Source: Chthoniobacterales bacterium | Lineage (GTDB): Bacteria; Verrucomicrobiota; Verrucomicrobiia; Chthoniobacterales; JAATET01 | Direction of reading: 5' to 3' | Assembly: GCA_036569045.1 (NCBI GenBank) | Contig: DATCRI010000011.1 | Location: 88,099-152,098 of the forward strand | Length of the DNA: 64,000 nucleotides | Shown here: piece after piece, positions 17,495 to 28,437 of the stretch | Layout of the letters: every line of letters begins with the position of its first letter | How positions within the stretch are numbered: the stretch's first letter is position 1 | Notes under the pieces: generated by a model | Database searches by the model: none | What the model was told of the DNA's origin: nothing | What the model saw: the letters and a program-made list of their open reading frames with translations, nothing else | Program-made: the position numbers and the translations under genes

Positions 17495-18157
17495 TCAAAT
17501 CAGCGGCGTCGGCTTCGGCAGATCGGCGGGAAATTCGGCGACCGGAGTGAGGCCGCCGCGCACGGATTCCCCCTCGCGCACGAGAATCTTCGAGCCGAGC
17601 GGCACCCAGAGTTCCGTGCGAGAGCCGAAACGAATCATCCCAAACTTCTGGCCCTGCCTCACTTCGTCGCCGACCTGCGACCACGGCACGATCCGCCGGG
17701 CGATCGCGCCGGTGATCTGCCGCACAGCCACGGTGACCTTCTCGCCCTTGAACACCCAGAGGCGGCTGGCGTTCTTGCGGGCGCTGTCGGGGTTCCGCGC
17801 ATCCAGATAAAGCCCCTTCTTGCCCTCGCTGTGCGTGATCGTGCCGGCAATTGGCGAGCGGTTCACGTGCACGTCGACGACGGACAGAAAGATCGAGATG
17901 CACACCATGCTCTGCATGAGCGCCTCGCCCTCGATGCGCTCCTCGACGCTCACGATCTTGCCGTCGGCCGGGGCGATGGCGATCGCGGGATCGTTCGGCG
18001 CCTCGCGCTCGGGATCGCGGAAAAAATAGCAGGTGAAGGCCGCTGCGGCCATCCAAAGGAGAGCGAGAGGGGGAACCCAAAGGAGACTGGCCACGAAAAG
18101 CACGGCGAGAATCACAAAGATTCCCGTGGCTTCGTTGATGGCGCGCGGAGATTTCAC
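17495..18157 (-). CDS. psd: Phosphatidylserine decarboxylase, short (archaeal-type) proenzyme
   Basis: Converts phosphatidylserine to phosphatidylethanolamine; the proenzyme self-cleaves to make a pyruvoyl group. At about 220 residues it is the short form. Two N-terminal helices (IFVILAVLFVASLLWVPPLA) precede the catalytic core with the conserved DVHVNRSPI block, and the autocleavage site is the G-S of MIRFGSRTELWVP. No ATG is available at the right place. I chose GTG 18157 (MKSPRAINEATG) because upstream in-frame codons lack a start and show no protein-like signal. It is divergent from the Fe-S gene trio and upstream of pssA. Confidence 0.9.
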   Translation of the reverse strand: MKSPRAINEATGIFVILAVLFVASLLWVPPLALLWMAAAAFTCYFFRDPEREAPNDPAIAIAPADGKIVSVEERIEGEALMQSMVCISIFLSVVDVHVNRSPIAGTITHSEGKKGLYLDARNPDSARKNASRLWVFKGEKVTVAVRQITGAIARRIVPWSQVGDEVRQGQKFGMIRFGSRTELWVPLGSKILVREGESVRGGLTPVAEFPADLPKPTPLI

Positions 18158-18262
18158 GAGCGGGAAACTAACAAGCCCGACGCGCAGCGCGCCAGAAGGA
18201 TGTTTTTCCGGACACGGGACTTCTCCACGAAAAGGCCCGAAATTCTCAGCGGGACACCCCTC

Positions 18263-18291
18263 TTGCCACGACGCCCCGCCCGCTTCATATT
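18263..18291 (+). promoter_or_regulatory. Candidate promoter for the Fe-S assembly trio, possibly leaderless
   Basis: TTGCCA (18263-18268) and CATATT (18286-18291) are 17 bases apart. The -10 box ends only six bases before the ATG at 18298, so transcription would begin at or next to the start codon. Consensus match only. Confidence 0.35.
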
Positions 18292-18297
18292 GCGCGC

Positions 18298-18840
18298 ATG
18301 ACCGCCACGCTGTCGCCCGACTCCACGATGCAGGAGCTGCTCCAGGCTCTGCCCGGCGCCCAACGCGCGCTCTTCCGCCTCCATCACATCGGCGGCTGCT
18401 CGAGCTGCGGATTCCGCCCCGAAGAGACGTTCGCCGAGGTTTGCGCCCGCAACGACGGGCTCGATCCCGTGGCAACGCTGGCCGAGGTGGAGGCCGCATG
18501 CGCCGAGGACGCGAAGATGCTGATCGAGCCGAAGGAAGCCGCCACCGCCCTTGCCGAGGGCGGAGACGCCCGGCTGCTGGACATCCGCACGCGCGAGGAA
18601 TTCGACGCCGTGAAAATCCCCCAGGCGCAGCACTTCACGCAGGAGCTTCTGCAGACGATCATGACTTCCTGGCCGAAGGACGGCCTCGTCATTCTCGTCG
18701 ATCACCAGGGCGCCCGCAGCATGGACGCCGCCGCGTATTTCGCCGGCCACGGCTTCACGAACGTCCGCGGCCTGCGCGGCGGCATCGACGCCTGGAGCCT
18801 CGAAGTCGACCCCAGCCTGCCCCGCTACACGATCGAGTGA
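18298..18840 (+). CDS. Rhodanese-like protein lacking the catalytic cysteine, with N-terminal CSSCGF domain
   Basis: A 180-residue protein in two parts. Residues ~1-75 form a small domain with CSSCGFRPEETFAEVC, similar to short alpha-helical domains often fused to Fe-S or sulphur proteins. Residues ~80-175 form a rhodanese domain (ARLLDIRTREEFDAVKIPQA, GLRGGIDAWSLEV). The active loop reads VDHQGARS: the position normally held by the catalytic cysteine of C-x2-G-x-RS is aspartate, so sulphurtransferase activity is unlikely. It is one base apart from the IscU-like gene and probably acts as a sulphur or cluster delivery or sensing partner. Upstream is a possible leaderless promoter. Confidence 0.8.
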   Translation: MTATLSPDSTMQELLQALPGAQRALFRLHHIGGCSSCGFRPEETFAEVCARNDGLDPVATLAEVEAACAEDAKMLIEPKEAATALAEGGDARLLDIRTREEFDAVKIPQAQHFTQELLQTIMTSWPKDGLVILVDHQGARSMDAAAYFAGHGFTNVRGLRGGIDAWSLEVDPSLPRYTIE

Positions 18841-18841
18841 C

Positions 18842-19306
18842 ATGAGCGACGACCTCGAAACGAAAATTCAGGAAGCGATTGCCGATCCCCGCAATCTCGG
18901 CGAAATGGCCGACGCCGACGCCGTAGGCACCGTCGGCAGCGCGGATTGCGGCGACATGCTGCGCATGTGGGTAAAGTTCAAGGAGGAAGACGGCCGCAAG
19001 GTCATCGACAAGGCGACCTTCCAGACCTTCGGCTGCCAGACCGCCATCGCCGTCGCCAGCATGGCCACCGATCTCATTCGCGGCAAAACCGCCGAGGAAG
19101 CCCTCGCCATGAACGGCGCGGACCTCTCCGCCCCCCTCGGCCCGCTCCCGCCGATGAAGATTCACTGCGCCCAGCTCGTGGAAGGCGCCCTCAAGGACGC
19201 GCTGAACCCCCAGGCCGCCTCCGCGACGCCCGCCGCCCCGCAGGCCCCGACGCTTTTCGACCAGCTCAACACCCCGAAGACCGTCAAAATCACCCTTCAA
19301 AAGTAA
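18842..19306 (+). CDS. IscU/SufU-type iron-sulphur cluster scaffold
   Basis: A 154-residue scaffold protein on which [Fe-S] clusters are assembled. The three conserved cysteines are present: SADCGDMLRM with the adjacent Asp, TFGCQTAIA, and KIHCAQLVEGAL. After residue ~120 there is a Pro/Ala linker (QAASATPAAPQAPTL) and a short tail. It starts one base after the preceding gene, and SufT follows 24 bases later, so the three are one transcript. Whether it is closer to SufU or IscU is not decided here; no cysteine desulphurase is adjacent. Confidence 0.88.
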   Translation: MSDDLETKIQEAIADPRNLGEMADADAVGTVGSADCGDMLRMWVKFKEEDGRKVIDKATFQTFGCQTAIAVASMATDLIRGKTAEEALAMNGADLSAPLGPLPPMKIHCAQLVEGALKDALNPQAASATPAAPQAPTLFDQLNTPKTVKITLQK

Positions 19307-19330
19307 ATCCGCTTTTTTTTGATACCATCC

Positions 19331-19870
19331 ATGGACCAACGCGAACTCACTCTCACCCGCGACTGCGACGCCATCCAGATTCCCAGCGGCACGTCGATCA
19401 TCCTTCCGATCGGCACCAGCGTCATCATCACCCAGTCCCTCGGCGGCACTTACACCGTCGCCACCCAGGCCGGCCTTGCCCGCATCGACGAAAAGGACGT
19501 TGACGCCCTCGGCATCGACCCTGCCGAATTCACGACCGAGAAGAAAGCCGTCGACGGCTCGCTCGAGGACGCCGTCTGGAACCAGCTCAAGACCGTGTTC
19601 GACCCCGAAATTCCGGTCAACGTCGTCGATCTCGGCCTCATCTACGACTGCATCGTCGACAAAACCGAGAGCGGCCAGACCAACGTGAAAGTGAAAATGA
19701 CGCTCACCGCACCCGGCTGCGGCATGGGCCCGACGATCGCCGCAGACGCCCGTCAGAAGGTCCTCATCCTCGACGGCATCGACGAAGCCGAAGTCGACCT
19801 CGTCTGGGATCCGCCATGGAACCAATCCATGATCTCCGAGGCCGGCCGCATGAAACTCGGCCTCGTTTAG
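19331..19870 (+). CDS. sufT: Fe-S assembly accessory protein SufT (MIP18/DUF59 family)
   Basis: A 179-residue protein with the MIP18 fold, which assists Fe-S cluster maturation or transfer. Key signatures are DPEIPVNVVDLGLIY, TLTAPGCGMGP and the C-terminal WDPPWNQSMISEAGRMKLGL. The first ~75 residues are an extra beta domain (QIPSGTSIILPIGTSVIITQ) seen in the longer SufT proteins. I chose ATG 19331; a TTG four codons earlier follows a T-run and is less likely. It is the last gene of the trio. Confidence 0.88.
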   Translation: MDQRELTLTRDCDAIQIPSGTSIILPIGTSVIITQSLGGTYTVATQAGLARIDEKDVDALGIDPAEFTTEKKAVDGSLEDAVWNQLKTVFDPEIPVNVVDLGLIYDCIVDKTESGQTNVKVKMTLTAPGCGMGPTIAADARQKVLILDGIDEAEVDLVWDPPWNQSMISEAGRMKLGLV

Positions 19871-19898
19871 ACGAAGGGTTTGGAACGAAGGGTTTGGA
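19871..19898. repeat. Tandem 14-base duplication
   Basis: ACGAAGGGTTTGGA occurs twice in immediate succession directly after the sufT stop. It is a simple duplication with no visible function. Confidence 0.8.
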
Positions 19899-19991
19899 CG
19901 AGCAATTGTCTCCATCAAGAATTGGGCACATTGCTCTTGACCCCATTTGACGATCGCGGTTCAACGTGGTCCGCATCTTTAGCCTAAAAGC

Positions 19992-21611
19992 ATGAAATTT
20001 CTCTCCCCTCAGCGATTTTTTCTTTCCGTCGCCCTTGGTCTGAGCGCCCTTCCCGGAGCCCGAGCGCAATTCACGAACGGACAGAACGCCGCCCATGTCT
20101 GGGGCCAGCCCAACTTCACCGCGAGCGCAACCGCTGCAAATCCCACCGATGGCACCCTGGCAACGCCGAGCGGCATTGCGGTCGACCCCACCACGGGCAA
20201 GTTTTTCGTCGCCGATACGGCCAATAATCGCGTGCTTCGGTATCGCTCCACCGCGGCCTACGACAACGGTGCGAGCGCAGAAATCGCCTTCGGTCAAGAG
20301 ACCCTCTTCTCAAAAGTCGCCGCTGTCCCCCCCGAGGCCGACACCATGAACGCGCCCCAAGGTGTGGCCGTGGATACGAGCGGCAACCTCTGGGTCGCCG
20401 ATACCGGCAACAATCGAGTGCTCAAGTTTACCGGTGCCTCGAAGATCGCCACGAGCGGTCCCGATGCGAATGCCTTCTTCGGCCAGGAAGAAGACGACAC
20501 AGGGACACCAACGACATCGCAGCGCGGCATGAATGCTCCCACCGGTCTCGCGTTCGATAGCGCGGGCGCCCTCTACGTCGCCGACAAAGGCAACAACCGC
20601 GTCCTGAAATTCAATGGTGCGACCAGTCTGGCTTCCTACGCTTTTGCGGACGGCATTTTCGGCCAGGCCGCCCTCTCCAACGGCCAGGGCAACTTCCTGG
20701 CCAGCACCGCCGGCCTTAGCAACAGCGCCTTCAACGCTCCAGTTGGAGTGGCCGTCGATCTCGACGGCAATCTCTGGGTTGCTGACAGCGGAAACCATCG
20801 CGTCCTGAAATTTGCCTCAGTCACGACCCAGCCCATCAACGGAAGTGCCATCGCGACCCTGGTGCTGGGGCAGACGAACTTCACCAGCAATATAGTCGTT
20901 AATCCGCCCACGGCTTCCACTCTTCGCGGGCCGTCGGGGGTCGCCTTCGACCCGCTCGGGCGCCTCTATGTCGCCGACACGATCAACAATCGAGTCGTCA
21001 TCTATCAGTCTCCCTCCACTTTGATTGACGGCGGCGCCGCCACGTTCGTGCTCGGGCAGGCGACGTTTATCACCAACGCCGCCACTCTCCCCACTACATC
21101 CCAAACCTCATTGAACGGCCCTCGCGGCGTGGTCTTCTCGCAGAATTTCATCTTCGTGACCGACGCGACCACCAGTCGCATGGTTAATTTTGCGATCACC
21201 CCCGGCACGCCAGTGGTCATCGGCTCGTCGAAATACACCTTCAAATATCCAAGGAAGAAAGCCTTCAACTTCTCGGTTTACAATACCGGCGCATCGGACG
21301 TGTTTACGATCGGTGTGGCGATCCCCAGCGACGCGAAGAAACTGGCGAAAGTGACCTTTACCTACGCGGGCCAGGATGTCACCTCCGAGCTGATGGCGGG
21401 CACGTTTACGACCTCGCTCTTTGGTCCTTCGAGCGGCCCTGTCGTTCTTCGCGCCAAGATCACGCCGAAGGCAGCATCCCAAGGCGGAGGCAAGTGCCGC
21501 TTCACCGTCACGGCCACCTCCAAGATGAATACCTCGGTTTCAGGCCAGGCGACGATTGGCGGCAAGTTCAAGAAAGTCAGTCCAACGCCGACTCCGACGC
21601 CGGCTCCCTGA
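19992..21611 (+). CDS. Secreted NHL-repeat protein
   Basis: A 539-residue exported protein. It has a signal peptide ([20 protein letters not shown], cleavage near ARA). Five to six NHL beta-propeller blades span residues ~30-390, each with a motif such as [36 protein letters not shown] or [14 protein letters not shown]-terminal beta domain (~400-525) and a Pro/Thr-rich tail ([10 protein letters not shown]) follow. The blades probably form a periplasmic or extracellular binding surface. No catalytic residues were recognised. It stands alone and ends just before a strong terminator. Confidence 0.85.
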   Translation: MKFLSPQRFFLSVALGLSALPGARAQFTNGQNAAHVWGQPNFTASATAANPTDGTLATPSGIAVDPTTGKFFVADTANNRVLRYRSTAAYDNGASAEIAFGQETLFSKVAAVPPEADTMNAPQGVAVDTSGNLWVADTGNNRVLKFTGASKIATSGPDANAFFGQEEDDTGTPTTSQRGMNAPTGLAFDSAGALYVADKGNNRVLKFNGATSLASYAFADGIFGQAALSNGQGNFLASTAGLSNSAFNAPVGVAVDLDGNLWVADSGNHRVLKFASVTTQPINGSAIATLVLGQTNFTSNIVVNPPTASTLRGPSGVAFDPLGRLYVADTINNRVVIYQSPSTLIDGGAATFVLGQATFITNAATLPTTSQTSLNGPRGVVFSQNFIFVTDATTSRMVNFAITPGTPVVIGSSKYTFKYPRKKAFNFSVYNTGASDVFTIGVAIPSDAKKLAKVTFTYAGQDVTSELMAGTFTTSLFGPSSGPVVLRAKITPKAASQGGGKCRFTVTATSKMNTSVSGQATIGGKFKKVSPTPTPTPAP

Positions 21612-21640
21612 GGAACCAGGCGTTCCTTCCGAATTCGAAA

Positions 21641-21674
21641 GGCGAACAGGTTTCCTGTTCGCCTTTTGTTTTTT
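21641..21674 (+). terminator. Strong intrinsic terminator after the NHL gene
   Basis: GGCGAACAGG (21641-21650) pairs perfectly with CCTGTTCGCC (21654-21663) around a TTT loop and is followed by TTTTGTTTTTT. It sits 30 bases after the NHL-gene stop and separates it from glgP. Confidence 0.92.
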
Positions 21675-21798
21675 CCGGACCGCATCCCAGGGCGAATGCA
21701 CGCGTCACAAAATCGTCGTGCATTCCGCTTTGCCAGCCTCCGGAAGTGGTGCGCATCCTGCTAGGAAGATTCACTCCGGTCCACGTCAACCCATACTC

Positions 21799-24261
<2,463 letters not shown>

Positions 24262-24274
24262 CCGACGGCCCGCC

Positions 24275-24311
24275 ACCTCGCTCCGCCGCCTTGACCGACG
24301 CGGAGCGAGGT
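24275..24311. terminator. Bidirectional hairpin between glgP and the HAD gene
   Basis: ACCTCGCTCCG (24275-24285) and CGGAGCGAGGT (24301-24311) are exact 11-base inverted arms with a 15-base loop, between two converging genes. No T-run flanks it, so termination is inferred from symmetry and position. Confidence 0.5.
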
Positions 24312-25012
24312 CAGCCGGCCTCTGGCGCCGCGCTGACCAGCGCCAGAAGTTCGTCGGGACGCTCGAGCAGGGCCATCGGCGATTGCGCGCCAAGCACCTT
24401 GCCGGAATTGTAACCCCACGTCACCGCGGCGCAGTGCAAATGCGCACGCTTGCACGCCTCGATGTCGCGCGTCTCGTCGCCGACGTAGAGCGTGTTCTCG
24501 CGGGCAAAGCCGTGTTTCTTCATCGCCTGGCGAATTTCCCGGGCCTTGCCGAGCAAACGCGAGGAACTCCGCACGAAATCGAAGATCTCCAGATCGTGAT
24601 TCCGCAGGAAGATCCCGACATTCTCCTCGGAGTTCGACGTGACGATGCCGAGCTTGCACCCGCGCTTGTGCAGCTCTCGCAGCACCTCGGGCATCCCGGC
24701 CAGCGGCTGGACCTCCGCGATGCGGGAGCGGAGTTCCCGCACGCCACGGTGGCCGATCGTCGGCAGCTTGCGATTGGGAATCCCGAGAAACTTCATGAGC
24801 TGGCGCGTCGTCATGTCCCGCGCCTTCGGCAGGTCCGCCTTGTCCAACGGGCGAAAACCGAACTCCGGCGCCATCGCGTTCAGGATCTCGAGGCCCTGCC
24901 AGAACGTGTCCGCGATCGTGCCATCGAAATCGAAGATGAGCACCTTGATCGGGCCAAGCGGAGGCAGCGCCTTCGGACCGCGCAGGCCGACGAGTCGAGC
25001 AAGGTGCCTCAT
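24311..25012 (-). CDS. HAD-superfamily phosphatase (phosphoglycolate phosphatase-like)
   Basis: A 233-residue hydrolase. HAD motif I DFDGT with both aspartates is at residues ~28-32, motif II is in VTSNSEENV, the conserved lysine lies in GKAREIRQAM, and motif IV is GDETRDIEA. A helical cap is inserted between motifs I and II, as in Gph-like enzymes that remove phosphate from 2-phosphoglycolate or other small phosphates. The substrate cannot be told from sequence. It lies 33 bases downstream of the aldo/keto reductase gene on the same strand and may share its transcript. Confidence 0.82.
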   Translation of the reverse strand: MRHLARLVGLRGPKALPPLGPIKVLIFDFDGTIADTFWQGLEILNAMAPEFGFRPLDKADLPKARDMTTRQLMKFLGIPNRKLPTIGHRGVRELRSRIAEVQPLAGMPEVLRELHKRGCKLGIVTSNSEENVGIFLRNHDLEIFDFVRSSSRLLGKAREIRQAMKKHGFARENTLYVGDETRDIEACKRAHLHCAAVTWGYNSGKVLGAQSPMALLERPDELLALVSAAPEAG

Positions 25013-25045
25013 GAGCAGGAGATTTTCCCGTGAGGGGAACGGGAA

Positions 25046-26077
25046 TCACGCATGGGCCAGATCCATCGTCCCCTTGAATTTCGGCTCCTCGATTTCCAAC
25101 CCGAAATTCTGCGCCACGAGCTCCGCGACGCGATCGAGTTCCTCCGGAGTGAGCGGCGGCAGGTCGGGCGCCTTCGCGAACTCCGCGAGCTGCTCCGCGT
25201 CGTAGATGTTCGGCAGCACCGAGGCGACGCGATCGTCCGCGAGCAGCCACAGGATCGCGGCCTGCCCGAGCGTGCGCACACCGTCGCGCTCGAGGAAGCG
25301 GAGTTGCTCCACCTTTTTCACGCCGTTGAGCAGCCAGGACCGCGGGCGGTGGTTGCGGTGGTCGTTCGGCGGGAAAACGGTATCCACCGTGTATTTGCCC
25401 TCGAGCATGCCCGAGGAATGCGGCACGCGGATCAGCGCCATCGTGTCCGCCCCGCAATCGCGCGCGGCCTGATGGATCGCCGCGCCGGGGTGCGGCTCGA
25501 GCAGGTTGTAGATGTGCTGAATGACGCCGGGATTCTGGCGACGGATCGCCTGAACGCCCTCGCCGAGCCAGCCGATCGCCGGTCCCAGCGCGAGGCCGCC
25601 GACCTTGATCTTGCCCTCGGCGCGCAGGTCCTCGAGCACGGCCCAGAGGGCGTCGTCCCCGGCCTGCTCCATGCGGATGTTGTGAAGCTGGAGGATATCG
25701 ATGCAATCCGTCTTCAGACGCCCGAGCGCGGCGTCCACCGCCCGGCGAATGGCCGCCGGCGAAAAGTCCTGCGGAATCTCGCGCTGGCCGCGACCGCGCT
25801 CCTCGCCATGCGTCACGAAATCGTAGCCGACCTTAGTCGCGATCACGATTTCGTCCCGGCGGCCCTCGAAGGCCTGCGCGATCAGATGCTCGCTGCGCCC
25901 ATTGCCATAGGTATCCGCCGCATCGAAAAGGGTGATTCCCAGATCCAGCGCCTGCCGCATGAGGGCGACCGCCTGCTCGTCGGTGTAGGTGCCCCACCAT
26001 CCGGTCGAAAGCGTCCAGAGGCCAAACCCGACCTCGCTCACCCGAACATCCGAGCCGCGAAAACTACGATATTTCAT
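25046..26077 (-). CDS. Aldo/keto reductase
   Basis: A 343-residue NADPH-dependent oxidoreductase. The catalytic tetrad is visible as Asp and Tyr in LFDAADTYGNGRSE, Lys in VIATKVGYDF and His in ILQLHNIRM. The (beta/alpha)8 core follows to about residue 300. I chose ATG 26077 (MKYRSFRGSDVRVSEVGFGL) as the family N-terminus; the open frame reaches further upstream only through the divergent promoter region and the neighbouring gene. It belongs to the YghZ/AKR branch acting on small aldehydes or sugars. Physiological substrate unknown. Confidence 0.88.
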   Translation of the reverse strand: MKYRSFRGSDVRVSEVGFGLWTLSTGWWGTYTDEQAVALMRQALDLGITLFDAADTYGNGRSEHLIAQAFEGRRDEIVIATKVGYDFVTHGEERGRGQREIPQDFSPAAIRRAVDAALGRLKTDCIDILQLHNIRMEQAGDDALWAVLEDLRAEGKIKVGGLALGPAIGWLGEGVQAIRRQNPGVIQHIYNLLEPHPGAAIHQAARDCGADTMALIRVPHSSGMLEGKYTVDTVFPPNDHRNHRPRSWLLNGVKKVEQLRFLERDGVRTLGQAAILWLLADDRVASVLPNIYDAEQLAEFAKAPDLPPLTPEELDRVAELVAQNFGLEIEEPKFKGTMDLAHA

Positions 26078-26207
26078 GTCTCCGCCATGCCTACACGGCG
26101 CTGGAAGATCGGGAAAGACGGGATTTCCCTGATTCACGAATCGGCCGGCATTCCGCGCTTGCCTCTCCCGGCCCGGAGTTTCAGGTTTCGCCGAACATTT
26201 TCTCGAA

Positions 26208-27458
26208 ATGGATTCGATTGTCATCGTCGGCGGCGGTCTGGCCGGCCTCGTTTGCGCGAAGGTCCTCCACGAAGCCGGGGCGTCCTTCGAGCTGCTCGAG
26301 GCGGCCGATGGCGTCGGCGGCCGCGTTCGCACCGACGAGATCGATGGCTTCCTCCTCGACCGGGGCTTTCAGGTCCTTCTCGACAACTACCCCGCCGCGC
26401 GCCGACATCTGAACTTCGACGCCCTCGAGGCGCGCCCGTTCGACTCCGGCGCCCTGCTCTGGGACAGCGGCGATTTCTTCCGCGTGATGAATCCCCTGCA
26501 CCACGCGCAGTGGTTCGCCTCGTCGCTGCTCAATCCCGCATTTCCGCTCTCCGACGGCGTGCGGCTCGCCTCGCTCGCGTTCAGCGCCATCCTCCATTCC
26601 GACGCGTCGCTGCTTGCCCGCTGCGCGTCGCCGGACGACGAATCCATTCGCGAGCACCTCGCCCGCCTTCGGTTCGGCGACGACATCTTCCATCGTTTCT
26701 TCGTGCCCTTCTTCGGCGGCATCTTCCTCGACGAGGAACTCCGCTCCAGCGCCGGCCTGTTCAACTACTACCTCAAGAAATTTGCCACCGGCCGCGCCGT
26801 GATGCCGCGTTACGGCGTCGGCGAGATCCCGAAGCAGCTCGCCTCCCGCGTGCCGGCCGACTCCATTCACCTGAACACCCCGGTGCGCTCGGTCGGGGCC
26901 GGCTCCGTCCTGCTCGAGGACGGGCGCGAGCTCTCCGCTCGCCGGATCATCCTCGCGACCGACGAGCCTTCGACCCGCCGGTTGCTGAACCTGCCTGCGG
27001 AACCCGCCCGGCTCGCCCTCGGCGTGGATACCGTGTATTTCGCGTCGAGCCGCTCGCTCTACACCGGCCGCATGCTCGTGCTCCCGACCGGCCATCGCCG
27101 CACGGTTCGCCACCTCGTCCAGCTCACGAACGTCTCGCGCAAGCTCGCGCCGAAGGACCGCCACCTCATCAGCGCCACGGTGCTCCGCCCGCACGGGTTC
27201 GACGACGCCTCGCTCATCCGCGCCGCGCAAACCGAGGTGGAACACATTTTCACCGAGGCTCACGGCGCCCTCGAGCCGCTCCGCATCGTGCATGTGCCCT
27301 GCGCATTGCCCGCGCAGCCCCCGGGATTCGCCGCCCGCCTCACGCCGCCCCCCACGCCTGCGGGGGTCATCCTCGCCGGCGATCAGCTCGGCGCGGCCAG
27401 CATCCAATCCGCCATGGAATCGGGAGAACGCGCTGCCCAAGCCGCGCTCTCGATGTAG
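26208..27458 (+). CDS. FAD-dependent amine oxidase/phytoene desaturase-like oxidoreductase
   Basis: A 416-residue flavoprotein. The N-terminal dinucleotide-binding motif is IVIVGGGLAGLVCAKVL, with the ELLEAADGVGGRVRT block typical of the amine oxidase/protoporphyrinogen oxidase/carotenoid desaturase superfamily. The C-terminus carries the second FAD contact (AGVILAGDQLGAASIQSAME). It has no signal peptide. It heads a rightward run of six genes and is divergent from the reductase at 26077. In this context it may desaturate or oxidise a lipid or isoprenoid, but the substrate is not deducible. Confidence 0.8.
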   Translation: MDSIVIVGGGLAGLVCAKVLHEAGASFELLEAADGVGGRVRTDEIDGFLLDRGFQVLLDNYPAARRHLNFDALEARPFDSGALLWDSGDFFRVMNPLHHAQWFASSLLNPAFPLSDGVRLASLAFSAILHSDASLLARCASPDDESIREHLARLRFGDDIFHRFFVPFFGGIFLDEELRSSAGLFNYYLKKFATGRAVMPRYGVGEIPKQLASRVPADSIHLNTPVRSVGAGSVLLEDGRELSARRIILATDEPSTRRLLNLPAEPARLALGVDTVYFASSRSLYTGRMLVLPTGHRRTVRHLVQLTNVSRKLAPKDRHLISATVLRPHGFDDASLIRAAQTEVEHIFTEAHGALEPLRIVHVPCALPAQPPGFAARLTPPPTPAGVILAGDQLGAASIQSAMESGERAAQAALSM

Positions 27459-27467
27459 TTTACCTTC

Positions 27468-28379
27468 ATGCTCGCACTCTCGACCTGCTGGAATTCCCAC
27501 CGCCACACCAAGGGCGAAGACATGCTCCGCGAGATCGTCGATCTGGGCTTCACCAACGTCGAACTCAGCCACGGCCTGAACCTTTCCATGATCGAAGGCG
27601 CGCTGAAGTTCGCCGAGCGCGGCGAGGTCAATTTCACGAGCCTCCACAACTTCTGCCCGCAGCCCGTCGAGGTGATGACCGATTCGCCGGACTGCTACGA
27701 ATTCACCTCCAGCCGGCCGGAGACCCGCCAGCGCGCGGTGAAGATGACCCTCCAAACGATCGAATACGCCGAGCGCTTCGGCGCAAAGCGGATCGTCCTC
27801 CACTCCGGCAGCGTCGGCCCGATGCGGGGCTTCACGCGCAAGCTCATCGCCATGATCATGGACGGCGGCTTCGCTTCGAAGGCCTACGGCGAGGAAAAGC
27901 TCCGCGGCGTGCAACAGCGCGAGGCCGCCTCCCTGGAATACGTCAACCGCCTCGTCGAGACGCTGAAGCCGGTGGTCGCCGCCGCCGGCGAGAAGGGCAT
28001 CCGCCTTGGCATCGAGAACCGCGATTCCTACGAGCAACTGCCCTCCGAACGTGAGTTTCCCGCGCTCCTCGACAAGCTCGGCGACACCTGCGGCTACTGG
28101 CACGATTTTGGTCACGCCCAGCGGAAGCAGAACATGGGCTTCCTCGACCACCGCGCCTGGCTCGAGAAAATCGCTTCCCGCGCGATCGGCTGCCACCTGC
28201 ACGACGCCCGCTGGCCCGTGGAGGACCACCGCGTGCCCTTCACCGGCGACATCGACTACGCCGCCCTCGTCCCGCTTTTTCCGAAAGGCACGCCCTTCAT
28301 CATCGAGCTGAATCCCAAACGCGAAGGCGGTGACATCGCCGCCGCGGCGGAGCGCTGGCGCAAGGAATTCGGCGAGTGA
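27468..28379 (+). CDS. Xylose isomerase-like TIM-barrel protein
   Basis: A 303-residue AP endonuclease 2/xylose isomerase-like protein. The (beta/alpha)8 frame shows the usual metal-site strands: VELSHGLNL, FTSLHNFCP, IVLHSGSVG, LGIENRDSYEQ, GYWHDFGHA and CHLHDARWPVEDHR, ending in FIIELNPKR. These suggest an isomerase or epimerase acting on a sugar or cyclitol with a divalent metal. It starts nine bases after the flavoprotein stop. Many family members are of unknown substrate and so is this one. Confidence 0.82.
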   Translation: MLALSTCWNSHRHTKGEDMLREIVDLGFTNVELSHGLNLSMIEGALKFAERGEVNFTSLHNFCPQPVEVMTDSPDCYEFTSSRPETRQRAVKMTLQTIEYAERFGAKRIVLHSGSVGPMRGFTRKLIAMIMDGGFASKAYGEEKLRGVQQREAASLEYVNRLVETLKPVVAAAGEKGIRLGIENRDSYEQLPSEREFPALLDKLGDTCGYWHDFGHAQRKQNMGFLDHRAWLEKIASRAIGCHLHDARWPVEDHRVPFTGDIDYAALVPLFPKGTPFIIELNPKREGGDIAAAAERWRKEFGE

Positions 28380-28437
28380 GCCGCGCGGTTTTCGGCTTCT
28401 TCCCGCCCCGCGCGCCCTTCATTCTGGCCAGTCACCC

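Noticed and set aside
25052..28054. A 1000-codon plus-strand frame over the reductase, flavoprotein and isomerase-like genes
   Set aside because: It crosses three convincing genes in both directions and has an Arg/Pro-rich composition typical of shadow frames.
26181..28229. A 682-codon minus-strand frame over the flavoprotein and isomerase-like genes
   Set aside because: Antisense to two well-supported genes; no start context and no domain.
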